Positions 50,949 to 58,586 of a stretch of DNA of 64,000 nt are shown piece after piece (within the stretch, counting starts at the first letter, position 1; the number at the start of each line of letters is the position of its first letter). A program made the translations under genes and the position numbers. The notes under the pieces are model-generated. The model was not told the DNA's origin and did not search any database. It was given only the letters and a program-made list of their open reading frames with translations. Source of the DNA: Streptomyces xanthii (GTDB lineage Bacteria > Actinomycetota > Actinomycetes > Streptomycetales > Streptomycetaceae); NCBI RefSeq assembly GCF_014621695.1, contig NZ_CP061281.1, forward strand, positions 124,001-188,000, written 5' to 3'.

Positions 50949-53633
50949 TCACGCGGTCGGGCGCAGCCGCACGGCGGTGACCTTGTACTCCGGGCAGGAC
51001 GTCGCCGTGTCCGCGTGCGGGGACGTCAGGGCGTTGACTCCGTCGGCGGGGAAGTGGAAGGCGCAGAAGACCTGCCCGGGCGCCGTGTCGGATCCCACCC
51101 GTGCGATCAGCCGGGCCCGGCCGTGCCGGCTCTCGACGGTCACCGGGGCACCGTCGCGTACGCCGTGGCGTGCGGCGTCCAGCGGGTGCAGGTCGAGGCG
51201 TCCCTGCCCGTCGAGAAGGAGGTTGCCGCCTCGCCGGGTCATGCTGCCGGAGTTGTAGTGGGCCCAGCGGCGTCCGGTGACGAGCAGGAGCGGGTAGTCG
51301 GCGTCCGGCACCTCGCCGGGCGGCAGGTAGGGGGCGGCGCTCAGGTGGGCGCGGCCGTCGCCGGTGGCGAACTCCCGCGTGTACAGGGTGGATTCGCCAG
51401 GTCGGTGGGGGGATGGACAGGGCCAGGGCACCGCACCCTCCCGGTCGAGCCGGTCGTACGAGAGCCCGGCGAAATCGGGTGCCAGCCGAGCGCACTCGGA
51501 CAGGGCGTCGGCGGGGGTCGGACAGCCCAGGTCGGCGCCCATGGTCCTGGCCACGGCGTGCACGACGTCGAAGTCGGTGCGGGCCGTACCCGGGGGCCGG
51601 ACGGCGGGACGTACCCGCTGGAAGCGGCGGTCGAAGTTGACGAACGTGCCGTCCTTCTCGAGCCAGGACGCGGCGGGCAGGACCACGTCCGCGTGCCGGG
51701 CCGTCTCCCCGAGGAACAGCTCGCTGACGACGACCATGGGGCACGCGTCCAGCGCTTCGGCCACCTGACGGCTGTCCGGGTCGGTCGCGCACACGTCCTC
51801 GCCGATGATCCACAGGGCGCGGAGCCGGCCTTCGCGGGCGGACCGGAACATGTCGGGGATCCTCAACCCGGGTCGCCGCGGGACCTGCTGGCCCCAGACC
51901 GCTTCGGCACGGGCCCGCGCGGCGGGGTCGGTGACCGGGCCGTAGCCGGGCAGCAGGTCGGGCAGGGCGCCCATGTCGGAGGCTCCCTGGACGTTGTTCT
52001 GGCCACGCAGCGGGCTGATGCCGTAGCCGTGGCCCGTGCCGCCGACGGCGCCGCGCAGGACGGCCAGATTGGCCAGGGTGCGGACGCCGTCGGTGCCGTG
52101 CAGGTGCTCTGTGACGCCGAGTCCGTAGACGATCGCGGGGCGGGCGGCCCTGCCGTAGGCCCGTGCCGCTGCGGTGATGTCGCCGGCGGGAACGCCGGTG
52201 ATCTCGGCGGCGCGCTCGGGCGGGTAGTCGGTCAGGAGCGTGCAGAGTTCGTCGAGCCCGGTGGCGCGCTCGGCCAGGAAGTCCTGGTCGATGAGGCCCT
52301 CGGCGACCAGGACGTGGGCGAGGCCGTGGAAGAGCGCGACGTTGGTCCCGGGACGGGGCCGCAGGTGGAGGTCCGCGTGGCGGGCGAGGCCGACGTTCCG
52401 GGGGTCGGCGACGATCAGGGTGGCGCCGTCGAGGGCCGCGCTGAGCAGTCGCGCTCCGACGACGGGGTGCGCCTCGACGGGGTTGGCGCCGACGACGAGC
52501 AGGCAGTCGGCCCGTTCCACGTCGTCGAAGGAGTCGGTGCCGCCCGCCCGTCCGAAGGCGGCGGTGAGTCCGGCGGCGGACGGCGCGTGGCACAGGCGGG
52601 AGCAGTTGTCGACGTTGTTGGTGCCTATGCCGGTGCGCAGGAACTTCTGGACGAGGTAGTTCTCCTCGTTGGTGGCGCGGGCGGAGGAGATCGCGGCGAC
52701 CGCGTCGGGACCGCCCTGTTCCATGGCGGCCCGTAGTCCGGCGGCGACGGCGTCGAGCGCCTGGTCCCAGGTGGCCGGTGTCAGGACGCCGTCCTGGCGG
52801 ACGAGGGGTTCGGTGAGGCGCTCGGCGGAGGTGAGGTATCCGTACGAGAAGCGGCCCTTGACACAGGCGTGCCCGCGGTTGACCGGACCGTCACGGGCCG
52901 GCAGGACGGCGGCGACCGAGCCGTCCCGTACGACGACGTCGAGGGTGCAGCCCACTCCGCAGTACCCGCAGGTGGTGCGGACCGTGTCGGGGCGGGGGCT
53001 CCGTGAGGTGATGCCCCGGCCGGGTCCGGGCTGGGTGAGGGCTCCGGTGGGGCAGGTGTCGACGCAGCCGCCGCAGGCCACGCAGTCGGACTCGGCCCAG
53101 AGGCCGCCGGTGGCGGGGGCGACGGCCGTGTCGGATCCGCGTCCGGTGAGGGTGAGGGCGAAGGTGCCCTGTACGTCGGCGCACATGCGCACGCAGCGTC
53201 CGCAGGCGATGCAGAGGTCCTGGTCGAGACGGACGTAGGGATGGGTCTCGTCGGGCTCGTGGCGGTGCGGGGCGGCGGCCGTCGCGGGGGCGATGCCCAG
53301 GATGCGGGCCGTCTCGGCGAGTTCGCCCGGCGAGTCGTCCGCGAGGGCGTCGGGCGGGAGCGCGGAGGCGATGAGGGCGACGGCTTCCTGCCGCAGAGCG
53401 CGGAGTTCCTCGCCCGTGGTGTCGACGCTCATGCCCGGCGCCGCGGGTGTGACGCAGGCGGCGACGGTCCGTCCGTCGGCGCGGACGAGGCAGGTCCTGC
53501 AGGATCCGACCGGCCTCAGACGGTCGTCGTGGCACAGGGTGGGCAGCCACGCGCCGACGGCTCGCGCCGCGTCGAGGAGGCTCGCTCCTGCGGGCAGTTC
53601 GACGGGCGCGCCGTCGACCTGAAGTCGTGTCAC
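50949..53633 (-). CDS. fdhA: Formate dehydrogenase alpha subunit (molybdopterin, NAD-type)
   Basis: An 894-aa catalytic subunit of a cytosolic NAD-dependent formate dehydrogenase. Residues 1-65 form a plant-type 2Fe-2S domain (Cys34, 45, 48, 60). Two 4Fe-4S clusters follow (CIACGRCVRMC at 141-151 and CVACGGCVDTC at 184-194), then the molybdopterin guanine dinucleotide domain with TCGYCGVGC (221-229). The substrate residue is Cys348-His349 (CSRLCHAPS), so this is a Cys enzyme without selenocysteine. The GTG start overlaps the upstream nuoEF-like stop by four bases. Electrons from formate pass to NAD via the upstream subunit. Confidence 0.93.
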   Translation of the reverse strand: MTRLQVDGAPVELPAGASLLDAARAVGAWLPTLCHDDRLRPVGSCRTCLVRADGRTVAACVTPAAPGMSVDTTGEELRALRQEAVALIASALPPDALADDSPGELAETARILGIAPATAAAPHRHEPDETHPYVRLDQDLCIACGRCVRMCADVQGTFALTLTGRGSDTAVAPATGGLWAESDCVACGGCVDTCPTGALTQPGPGRGITSRSPRPDTVRTTCGYCGVGCTLDVVVRDGSVAAVLPARDGPVNRGHACVKGRFSYGYLTSAERLTEPLVRQDGVLTPATWDQALDAVAAGLRAAMEQGGPDAVAAISSARATNEENYLVQKFLRTGIGTNNVDNCSRLCHAPSAAGLTAAFGRAGGTDSFDDVERADCLLVVGANPVEAHPVVGARLLSAALDGATLIVADPRNVGLARHADLHLRPRPGTNVALFHGLAHVLVAEGLIDQDFLAERATGLDELCTLLTDYPPERAAEITGVPAGDITAAARAYGRAARPAIVYGLGVTEHLHGTDGVRTLANLAVLRGAVGGTGHGYGISPLRGQNNVQGASDMGALPDLLPGYGPVTDPAARARAEAVWGQQVPRRPGLRIPDMFRSAREGRLRALWIIGEDVCATDPDSRQVAEALDACPMVVVSELFLGETARHADVVLPAASWLEKDGTFVNFDRRFQRVRPAVRPPGTARTDFDVVHAVARTMGADLGCPTPADALSECARLAPDFAGLSYDRLDREGAVPWPCPSPHRPGESTLYTREFATGDGRAHLSAAPYLPPGEVPDADYPLLLVTGRRWAHYNSGSMTRRGGNLLLDGQGRLDLHPLDAARHGVRDGAPVTVESRHGRARLIARVGSDTAPGQVFCAFHFPADGVNALTSPHADTATSCPEYKVTAVRLRPTA

Positions 53634-55309
53634 CGCTCCCACCCCGCCAGTACGTCGCCGTAGGCGCGGGTGAGACTGCGTACGGCCTCGGGCACCCGGC
53701 GGCCGAAGGCGCACAGGCTCGCCTCACTCATCAGGCGCGCGAGCCGCTCGTACGACTCCCCCGGCGTCTCGCCACTGTTCTGCGCGAGCTCCAGGCCCCG
53801 CCGTGTTCCGATCCGGCACGGCGCGCAGGCGCCGCAGCTCTCGTCGGCGGCGAATTCCCACACGTGGCGCAGCAGAGCCCGTGGGTCGGTGTCCGCGTCG
53901 AAGGCGACGCAGCCCGCGTGGCCGAGGGCGGCGCCCCGGTCGGCGAGCGCCCGCGAGGTGAGCGGGACGTCGAGGGCGTCCCCCGCGAGGAATCCACCCA
54001 GGGGGCCGCCGATCTGCAGGGCCACGAGATCACGGCCGTCCTTGAGCCCGCCGCCGAACCGCATCACGATCTCCTCCACGGAAGTGCCGAGTTCGACCTC
54101 GTACGCACCGGGCCGCGCGAACCGCTCGGACAGGCAGACCAGTTTCGTGCCGGTCTCGTCCGGTGTGCCGCGCCGCGCGTGTGCCGCGCCGCCGTGCCGG
54201 ACGATCCAGGGCACCGCGGCGAGTGTCTCCACGTTGTTCACCACGGTGGGCGCGTCCCACAGGCCCCGGTCGGTGGGGTACGGCGGTCGGGCGCGGGCGA
54301 CACCGCGTCCGCCCTCCAGGCGGGCGATGAGCGCCGTCTCCTCGCCGGCCACGTACGATCCCGCCCCCGCGACGATCTCGACGTACGGACGCGGTCCGGG
54401 CTCCTCGGCCGACCCGGCGAGGTCTCCGGCCGCCACCGCCTCCTCGACCGCCCGTCGCATCCTGGCGGTCGCCTCCGGGTACTCGGAGCGGACCAGCACG
54501 ATGCCGTGCCGGGCCCGGCAGGCGAAGCAGGCCAGCGCGAGTCCGGCGAGGACGCGCCGCGGGTCCTGTTCCATCAGCAGCCGGTCCGCGTAGGAGCCGG
54601 GGTCACCCTCGTCGCCGTTCACCACGACGACCGCGTCCGGGCGGTCTGCCACAGTGGACCATTTGGCACCCACGGGGAAGCCGGCGCCGCCCCGTCCCCG
54701 CAGTCCGGAGGCGACGGTCTCGCCGAGCACGTCGTCAGGGCAGAGCCCGGTCAGGGCTTCCCGCCACACCTCCCAGGCGCGGTCCCCGTTCACGATCCCG
54801 GCGAGCAGGACCGGTGCCCCGGTGGTGTCACGGGCCGGAAGGCCGGGGGCGCGCGGCTGTGCCCGGCCGGCCAGCTGGTCGGCCAGGTCGGGGCCGGCGC
54901 GGGGGCGGGTGCCGTCGAGCGCGGCGGGGCCCGCGTAGCAGTAGCCGAGGCAGTGCACCGCCTGCAGCGAGGTCCGTCCGTCGGCGTCGGCCTGTCCGGC
55001 CGTGACGCCGAGCGCCTCCTCCACCTCGGCCAGGTGCCGTCCGCCACGGGCGGCGAAACACGCGGTCGCGGTGCACACGCGGATGTGCCGCTCACCGCGC
55101 GGGCCGGCGAGGTCGGCGAAGTAGGTGGCAGGTCCCAGTCCCGCGGCACGAGGCAGTCCGCTCGCCTCGGCGACCTGGGGCGCCCACGTCTGCGGACCCT
55201 GAGTCGTGGTCTCCCGTGCTCGCTCCAGCGCGTCCGCAAGTCGGCCGCCCCGCGCCGCATGCCGTGCGGTCAGTTCACGGAGCGCGTCGCCGGTGCCCGC
55301 GGTACCCAT
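53630..55309 (-). CDS. Fused NuoE-NuoF type diaphorase subunit of formate dehydrogenase
   Basis: A 559-aa fusion. The NuoE-like thioredoxin-fold part (1-150) holds a 2Fe-2S site with Cys79, 84, 120 and 124. The NuoF-like part has the NADH loop GRGGAGFPVGAKWSTV, FMN loop GDEGDPGSYADRLLME, EETALIARLEGGRG and a 4Fe-4S CGACAPCRIG near 490. It corresponds to the gamma plus beta subunits of soluble Fds-type formate dehydrogenases. ATG 55309 lies two bases after the CBS gene stop, and the gene overlaps fdhA, so all four genes form one transcript. Confidence 0.92.
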   Translation of the reverse strand: MGTAGTGDALRELTARHAARGGRLADALERARETTTQGPQTWAPQVAEASGLPRAAGLGPATYFADLAGPRGERHIRVCTATACFAARGGRHLAEVEEALGVTAGQADADGRTSLQAVHCLGYCYAGPAALDGTRPRAGPDLADQLAGRAQPRAPGLPARDTTGAPVLLAGIVNGDRAWEVWREALTGLCPDDVLGETVASGLRGRGGAGFPVGAKWSTVADRPDAVVVVNGDEGDPGSYADRLLMEQDPRRVLAGLALACFACRARHGIVLVRSEYPEATARMRRAVEEAVAAGDLAGSAEEPGPRPYVEIVAGAGSYVAGEETALIARLEGGRGVARARPPYPTDRGLWDAPTVVNNVETLAAVPWIVRHGGAAHARRGTPDETGTKLVCLSERFARPGAYEVELGTSVEEIVMRFGGGLKDGRDLVALQIGGPLGGFLAGDALDVPLTSRALADRGAALGHAGCVAFDADTDPRALLRHVWEFAADESCGACAPCRIGTRRGLELAQNSGETPGESYERLARLMSEASLCAFGRRVPEAVRSLTRAYGDVLAGWER

Positions 55310-55311
55310 CG

Positions 55312-55914
55312 TCACGTCCTGTCGGGGACGGGTGCGGAGGAGGTGAGCCGGCAGTCGACGTCGACGACGCCGTCCACGCTCTGGCAGAGGCGGAGGACGA
55401 CCGGCAGGAGGCCGGGGTCGGGCACGCTCCCGCTGAGGGTCACCAGGCCGTCGTCGACCTGCACGGTGACGGCCGAGACCGGCACGGCCAGGGCGTGGGT
55501 GAGGACGTCCTCGATGATCTCCTCCTGGATCTCGTGATCCCGCCGCAGGAAGAGCCGGATGAGGTCGCTGCGGCTGAGGATGCCGATCACCCGGCCGTCC
55601 GGCTCGACCACGGGCAGCCGTTTGACCTGGTTCTGCCGCATGACCCGGGCGGCGCGCACGACGCTCCACTCAGGGCGGGCGGCGACGGCGGGACTCGTCA
55701 TGAGCCGCTCCGCCGTGCTCGCGACGTCCGGGGAGCGACGGCGCAGCAGATCCGCCTCGGAGACCACACCGATCAGGTGGTCCGCCTCGTCCACCACCGG
55801 CACCGCCGTGATGTCGAAGTCCGTGAGCAGCCGCGCGATCTCCTTGAACGGGGTCGCACGCCGGACGGTGACCGCGGTGGGCGTCATGAGATCCGCGACG
55901 GCTCGATGTCTCAT
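55312..55914 (-). CDS. CBS-domain pair with C-terminal BON domain
   Basis: A 200-aa protein. Two CBS motifs (VADLMTPTAVTVRRATPFKEI and LMTSPAVAARPEWSVVRAAR) form a nucleotide-binding Bateman module, and a BON domain (about 130-195, VPVSAVTVQVDDGLVTLSGS) follows, which often binds phospholipid. Such proteins are regular members of hypoxia-induced islands (HRP1-like). It is the second gene of the operon that ends with fdhA; the Crp-fold gene precedes it by 13 bp. Confidence 0.92.
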   Translation of the reverse strand: MRHRAVADLMTPTAVTVRRATPFKEIARLLTDFDITAVPVVDEADHLIGVVSEADLLRRRSPDVASTAERLMTSPAVAARPEWSVVRAARVMRQNQVKRLPVVEPDGRVIGILSRSDLIRLFLRRDHEIQEEIIEDVLTHALAVPVSAVTVQVDDGLVTLSGSVPDPGLLPVVLRLCQSVDGVVDVDCRLTSSAPVPDRT

Positions 55915-55927
55915 AGCGGCGGCTCCC

Positions 55928-56392
55928 TCACACCTGTGTCCCGCTGCCGTACGGCGCGTAGAGATCCAGCAGGCGGACCCGGGCGGCCAGCAGACGATGG
56001 GCGAGGACGTCCGCGACCCAGAGAGCGATCGCCGAGCCGAAGCGCGGGTCCGCGTCCATCAGCAGGCGCACGCGGGCCGCGTCGAACTCGTAGGTGCGCA
56101 CCGGGCTCGTCGCCTCGGCGCCCAGGTGCCACACGTACGGCTTGAACAGCCATGAGCAGCCGACCAGTTCACCTGAGTCGAGCCGCTCGATGACGGCCGG
56201 GCGCCTGCCCGGGACGTGAGCGTCGAGCGTCACGGTTCCCGACCGCACGACCCAGAACCGGTCGGCGTGGCCACCCTCGTGGAAAAGGCGCTCCCCCGCG
56301 TCGAAATTGACCTCGCGCGCCAGCTCCATCAGCTGCGCGCGGCAGTCGGCGGGCATCCCCGCCGAGATGCGGGTGGGCGACGGTGTGCTCAT
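55928..56392 (-). CDS. cNMP-binding-fold protein without DNA-binding domain
   Basis: A 154-aa cupin-like Crp N-terminal domain (FDAGERLFHEGGHADRFWVV, RSGTVTLDAHVPGRRP). In place of the phosphate-binding cassette it has GELVGCSWLFKPYVWHLGAEA (about 73-93), without the arginine that binds cyclic nucleotides, and there is no C-terminal HTH. A paralogue with the same signature is divergent at 56623. GAGGAGG precedes the ATG. First gene of the CBS-nuoEF-fdhA operon, so it may sense ligand for or modulate this pathway. Confidence 0.9.
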   Translation of the reverse strand: MSTPSPTRISAGMPADCRAQLMELAREVNFDAGERLFHEGGHADRFWVVRSGTVTLDAHVPGRRPAVIERLDSGELVGCSWLFKPYVWHLGAEATSPVRTYEFDAARVRLLMDADPRFGSAIALWVADVLAHRLLAARVRLLDLYAPYGSGTQV

Positions 56393-56472
56393 GGTGGCCT
56401 CCTCGGTCCGTGCCATCTCCAGTCTCGGCGGCCCCGTCCGGCCCGGACATGAGCCCCGTGGGCCCCTCCATG

Positions 56473-56486
56473 GGGCCGACCGGCCC
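56473..56486. promoter_or_regulatory. Island palindrome copy 3
   Basis: GGGCCGACCGGCCC, a near-perfect palindrome between the two divergent cNMP-fold genes, 81 bp from the first start and about 137 bp from the second. It overlaps a GGCCCC-N5-GGGGCC repeat. Confidence 0.65.
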
Positions 56487-56622
56487 AAGCGCGCGCCCGC
56501 GGCCGGACACGGGCAGGTGGTCCGCCGCCTCAGGGCCCTGTGGCCCCACGGCATGCCCTGCGCGGCCCTGCCCGCCGCCCTCCCCGGGGCGAGACCCTGT
56601 GAGGGAAGGACTGGAGGACACC

Positions 56623-57108
56623 ATGACCACCGTCACCGCGATGAGGACGCTGCTGGACGAGTTGCCCCAGGACTCCCGCGACCGGCTCCTGGAGCACTCC
56701 CGCCCCGTCCACTTCCCCGCCGGAGCACGCATCTTCCGCGAGCGGCAGCACGCCGACCGCTTCTGGATCATCGCCACCGGCCGGGTCGAGCTCGACGTCC
56801 ATGTCCCCGGCCGTCGCAACGCGACCGTGGACACCCTGGTCGGCGGTGCGCTGCTCGGTTGTTCCTGGCTCATGCAGCCCTACCACTGGCATCTCGGCGC
56901 CACCGCGGTCACCCGGGTGGAGGCCCTCGAGTTCGACGCGCAGGCCGTGCGGGAGCTCTGTGCCCGGGACCCGGCCGTCGGCGAAGCGGTCTTCGCGTGC
57001 GTCGCCGCGGCCATGGCACGGCGCCTGCTGTCGACCCGGAGCCGCATGGTCGACCTCGACGACCGGGCACAGCGGGCGGGTCTGGACTCGCTCGCCTACG
57101 CCCGCTGA
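56623..57108 (+). CDS. cNMP-binding-fold protein, paralogue of 55928-56392
   Basis: A 161-aa Crp-like sensory domain without HTH: FPAGARIFRERQHADRFWII, VELDVHVPGRRNATVDTL, and the same signature GCSWLMQPYHWHLGATA (79-95) in the cassette position. Helix C continues to the end (RRLLSTRSRMVDLDDR). The conserved Cys, Trp, Tyr and His shared by the pair suggest a ligand or cofactor other than cAMP. GGAGG precedes the ATG. Confidence 0.9.
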   Translation: MTTVTAMRTLLDELPQDSRDRLLEHSRPVHFPAGARIFRERQHADRFWIIATGRVELDVHVPGRRNATVDTLVGGALLGCSWLMQPYHWHLGATAVTRVEALEFDAQAVRELCARDPAVGEAVFACVAAAMARRLLSTRSRMVDLDDRAQRAGLDSLAYAR

Positions 57109-57114
57109 GGTACC

Positions 57115-57146
57115 CCGGTCGGCCCGCCGCGGGAGCCGACCGGCCC
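57115..57146. promoter_or_regulatory. Inverted repeat including island palindrome copy 4
   Basis: CCGGTCGGC (57115-57123) and GCCGACCGG (57135-57143) form a perfect 9-bp inverted repeat; the right arm belongs to GAGCCGACCGGCCC (57133-57146), the fourth copy of the island motif. It lies just after the Crp-fold gene (ends 57108) and 104 bp before the next start, so it may be a terminator or operator. Confidence 0.6.
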
Positions 57147-57249
57147 ACGCGGGGCAGCACGGCCGCGGCGCAACCTGAAGGTGTCCCTCCCGAGGGGCAG
57201 GGCCCGTACGCGAGGCGTTCCCCGTACCCGACCGAGAAGCGTGAGCACC

Positions 57250-57969
57250 ATGACCAGGACCCAGCACACCGGGCCGCAGGCGGCCGCCGAAGGAACGAAG
57301 ACCTCCACCCGGGAGTCCCCGGCGACCGGTGTCGGCGGGCAGTCGGATCTCGGCCGGCGCCTGGTCGCCCGCCGTGAGGCGCTCGGGCTGAGCCGTGAGG
57401 ATCTCGCCCGGCTCTGCGGCGTGGACGGGAACTACATCGGCTACCTGGAGGAACACGCGGCCTCACCCTCCATCGGCACCCTGGTACGGATCGCCGACGC
57501 CCTCGGAGTCACCGTCGACGATCTGACCGGTGCGAGCTCCGGCCACGTGCAGGGCCGCTCCTCCGAGCGGCGCGACGCCTCGCTCGAAACACTGGACACG
57601 GCCGAGTGCCTCCGGCTGCTCGGCACCCATGGAATCGGCCGCATCGCCGTCTTCACCGTCGAGGGGCCCGCGGTCTTTCCCGTCAACTACCTGGTCACGG
57701 GAGACACGATCGCGTTCCGCACGGCGGCGGAAGCCGTCATCGCGAGCGCGACGGAGACCGAGGTCGCCTTCGAGATCGATCGAATCGACGACGTCACGGC
57801 CGAAGGGTGGAGCGTCCTGGCCGTCGGCGAACTCGAAGCCACCACGGACGAGGAGCAGCGGAACCTGAGTGCGCTCGCCCGCTCCCGGCCCTGGGCGGGA
57901 GGTCCTCGCACGCTCTGGATGAAGCTCGACCCCGTACGGCTCACCGGCCGTCGTGTCGTGCACCGCTGA
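57250..57969 (+). CDS. XRE-type HTH fused to pyridoxamine-phosphate-oxidase-like domain
   Basis: A 239-aa protein: residues 30-90 are an XRE helix-turn-helix (LGRRLVARREALGLSREDLA, GNYIGYLEEHAASP), followed by a PNPOx-like split barrel (about 115-239, TAECLRLLGTHGIGRIAVFT). This combination is common in dormancy-type islands, where the flavin-like domain may sense redox or flavin state and the HTH binds DNA. ATG 57250; a GTG at 57241 is in frame. Confidence 0.88.
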   Translation: MTRTQHTGPQAAAEGTKTSTRESPATGVGGQSDLGRRLVARREALGLSREDLARLCGVDGNYIGYLEEHAASPSIGTLVRIADALGVTVDDLTGASSGHVQGRSSERRDASLETLDTAECLRLLGTHGIGRIAVFTVEGPAVFPVNYLVTGDTIAFRTAAEAVIASATETEVAFEIDRIDDVTAEGWSVLAVGELEATTDEEQRNLSALARSRPWAGGPRTLWMKLDPVRLTGRRVVHR

Positions 57970-58012
57970 GGCGCGCCACGCGGACGGACGATCAGGACCC
58001 TGGAGGAACGTC

Positions 58013-58309
58013 ATGTCGCACACCACCGAATGGACCGCCCGCGTCCATCTCTTCGAGGAGGACCGCTCCACGACGGCGCGGGTCGACCTCGACACCGGCA
58101 CCACGCGTCTCACGGAGCGCGGCACCGCGCGCTGCAACCCGGTCGACACCGATGTCCCCGAGATCGGCGACGAGCTCGCCGCGGCCCGCGCGCTGGAGAA
58201 GCTGGCCGGCCGGCTGAAGGGCATCGCCTATCAGGACATGAAAGCCGCCGGGAACGACCGTGCGCCCGGCACCGAAGCGGAAGACGGCTGGCCCGACATG
58301 GGCAGGTGA
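58013..58309 (+). CDS. DUF1876 small stress-island protein
   Basis: A 98-aa protein of the dsRBD-like DUF1876 family (TEWTARVHLFEEDRSTTARV, GTARCNPVDTDVPEIGDELA). The function is unknown, but these genes track hypoxia-induced regulons. GGAGGA precedes the ATG. Two bases downstream of its stop the SHOCT gene starts, so both are co-translated. Confidence 0.92.
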   Translation: MSHTTEWTARVHLFEEDRSTTARVDLDTGTTRLTERGTARCNPVDTDVPEIGDELAAARALEKLAGRLKGIAYQDMKAAGNDRAPGTEAEDGWPDMGR

Positions 58310-58579
58310 GTGGCGATGATGTTCTGGTACGACCATGACGTGAGCGGCTGGGGCTGGTTCGCGATGTCGGCCGGCATGATCCTCTTCTGGGTGCTGATCA
58401 TCACCGTGGCGGTGCTGCTCTTCCGCGCTCTCGACCGGCCGCACGAGCACACGCACGCGCCCGCCGCCCCCTCGGCGGAGGACATCCTGCGCGAGCGTCT
58501 GGCCCGCGGTGAGCTGGACGAGGAGGACTACCGGAGCCGGCTGAACACGCTGCGCGGCGGCCCGGACGCCACACGCTGA
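58310..58579 (+). CDS. SHOCT-domain membrane protein
   Basis: An 89-aa protein with one transmembrane helix (AMSAGMILFWVLIITVAVLLF, about 19-40) and a C-terminal SHOCT motif (AEDILRERLARGELDEEDYR), usual for small proteins that assist membrane complexes. The GTG at 58310 directly follows the preceding stop; ATG codons at 58316 and 58319 are alternatives. Confidence 0.87.
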   Translation: MAMMFWYDHDVSGWGWFAMSAGMILFWVLIITVAVLLFRALDRPHEHTHAPAAPSAEDILRERLARGELDEEDYRSRLNTLRGGPDATR

Positions 58580-58586
58580 GGCGACC

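Noticed and set aside
49842..52736. 964-aa plus-strand frame across USP and fdhA
   Set aside because: Spans two unrelated minus-strand genes, no domain signals.
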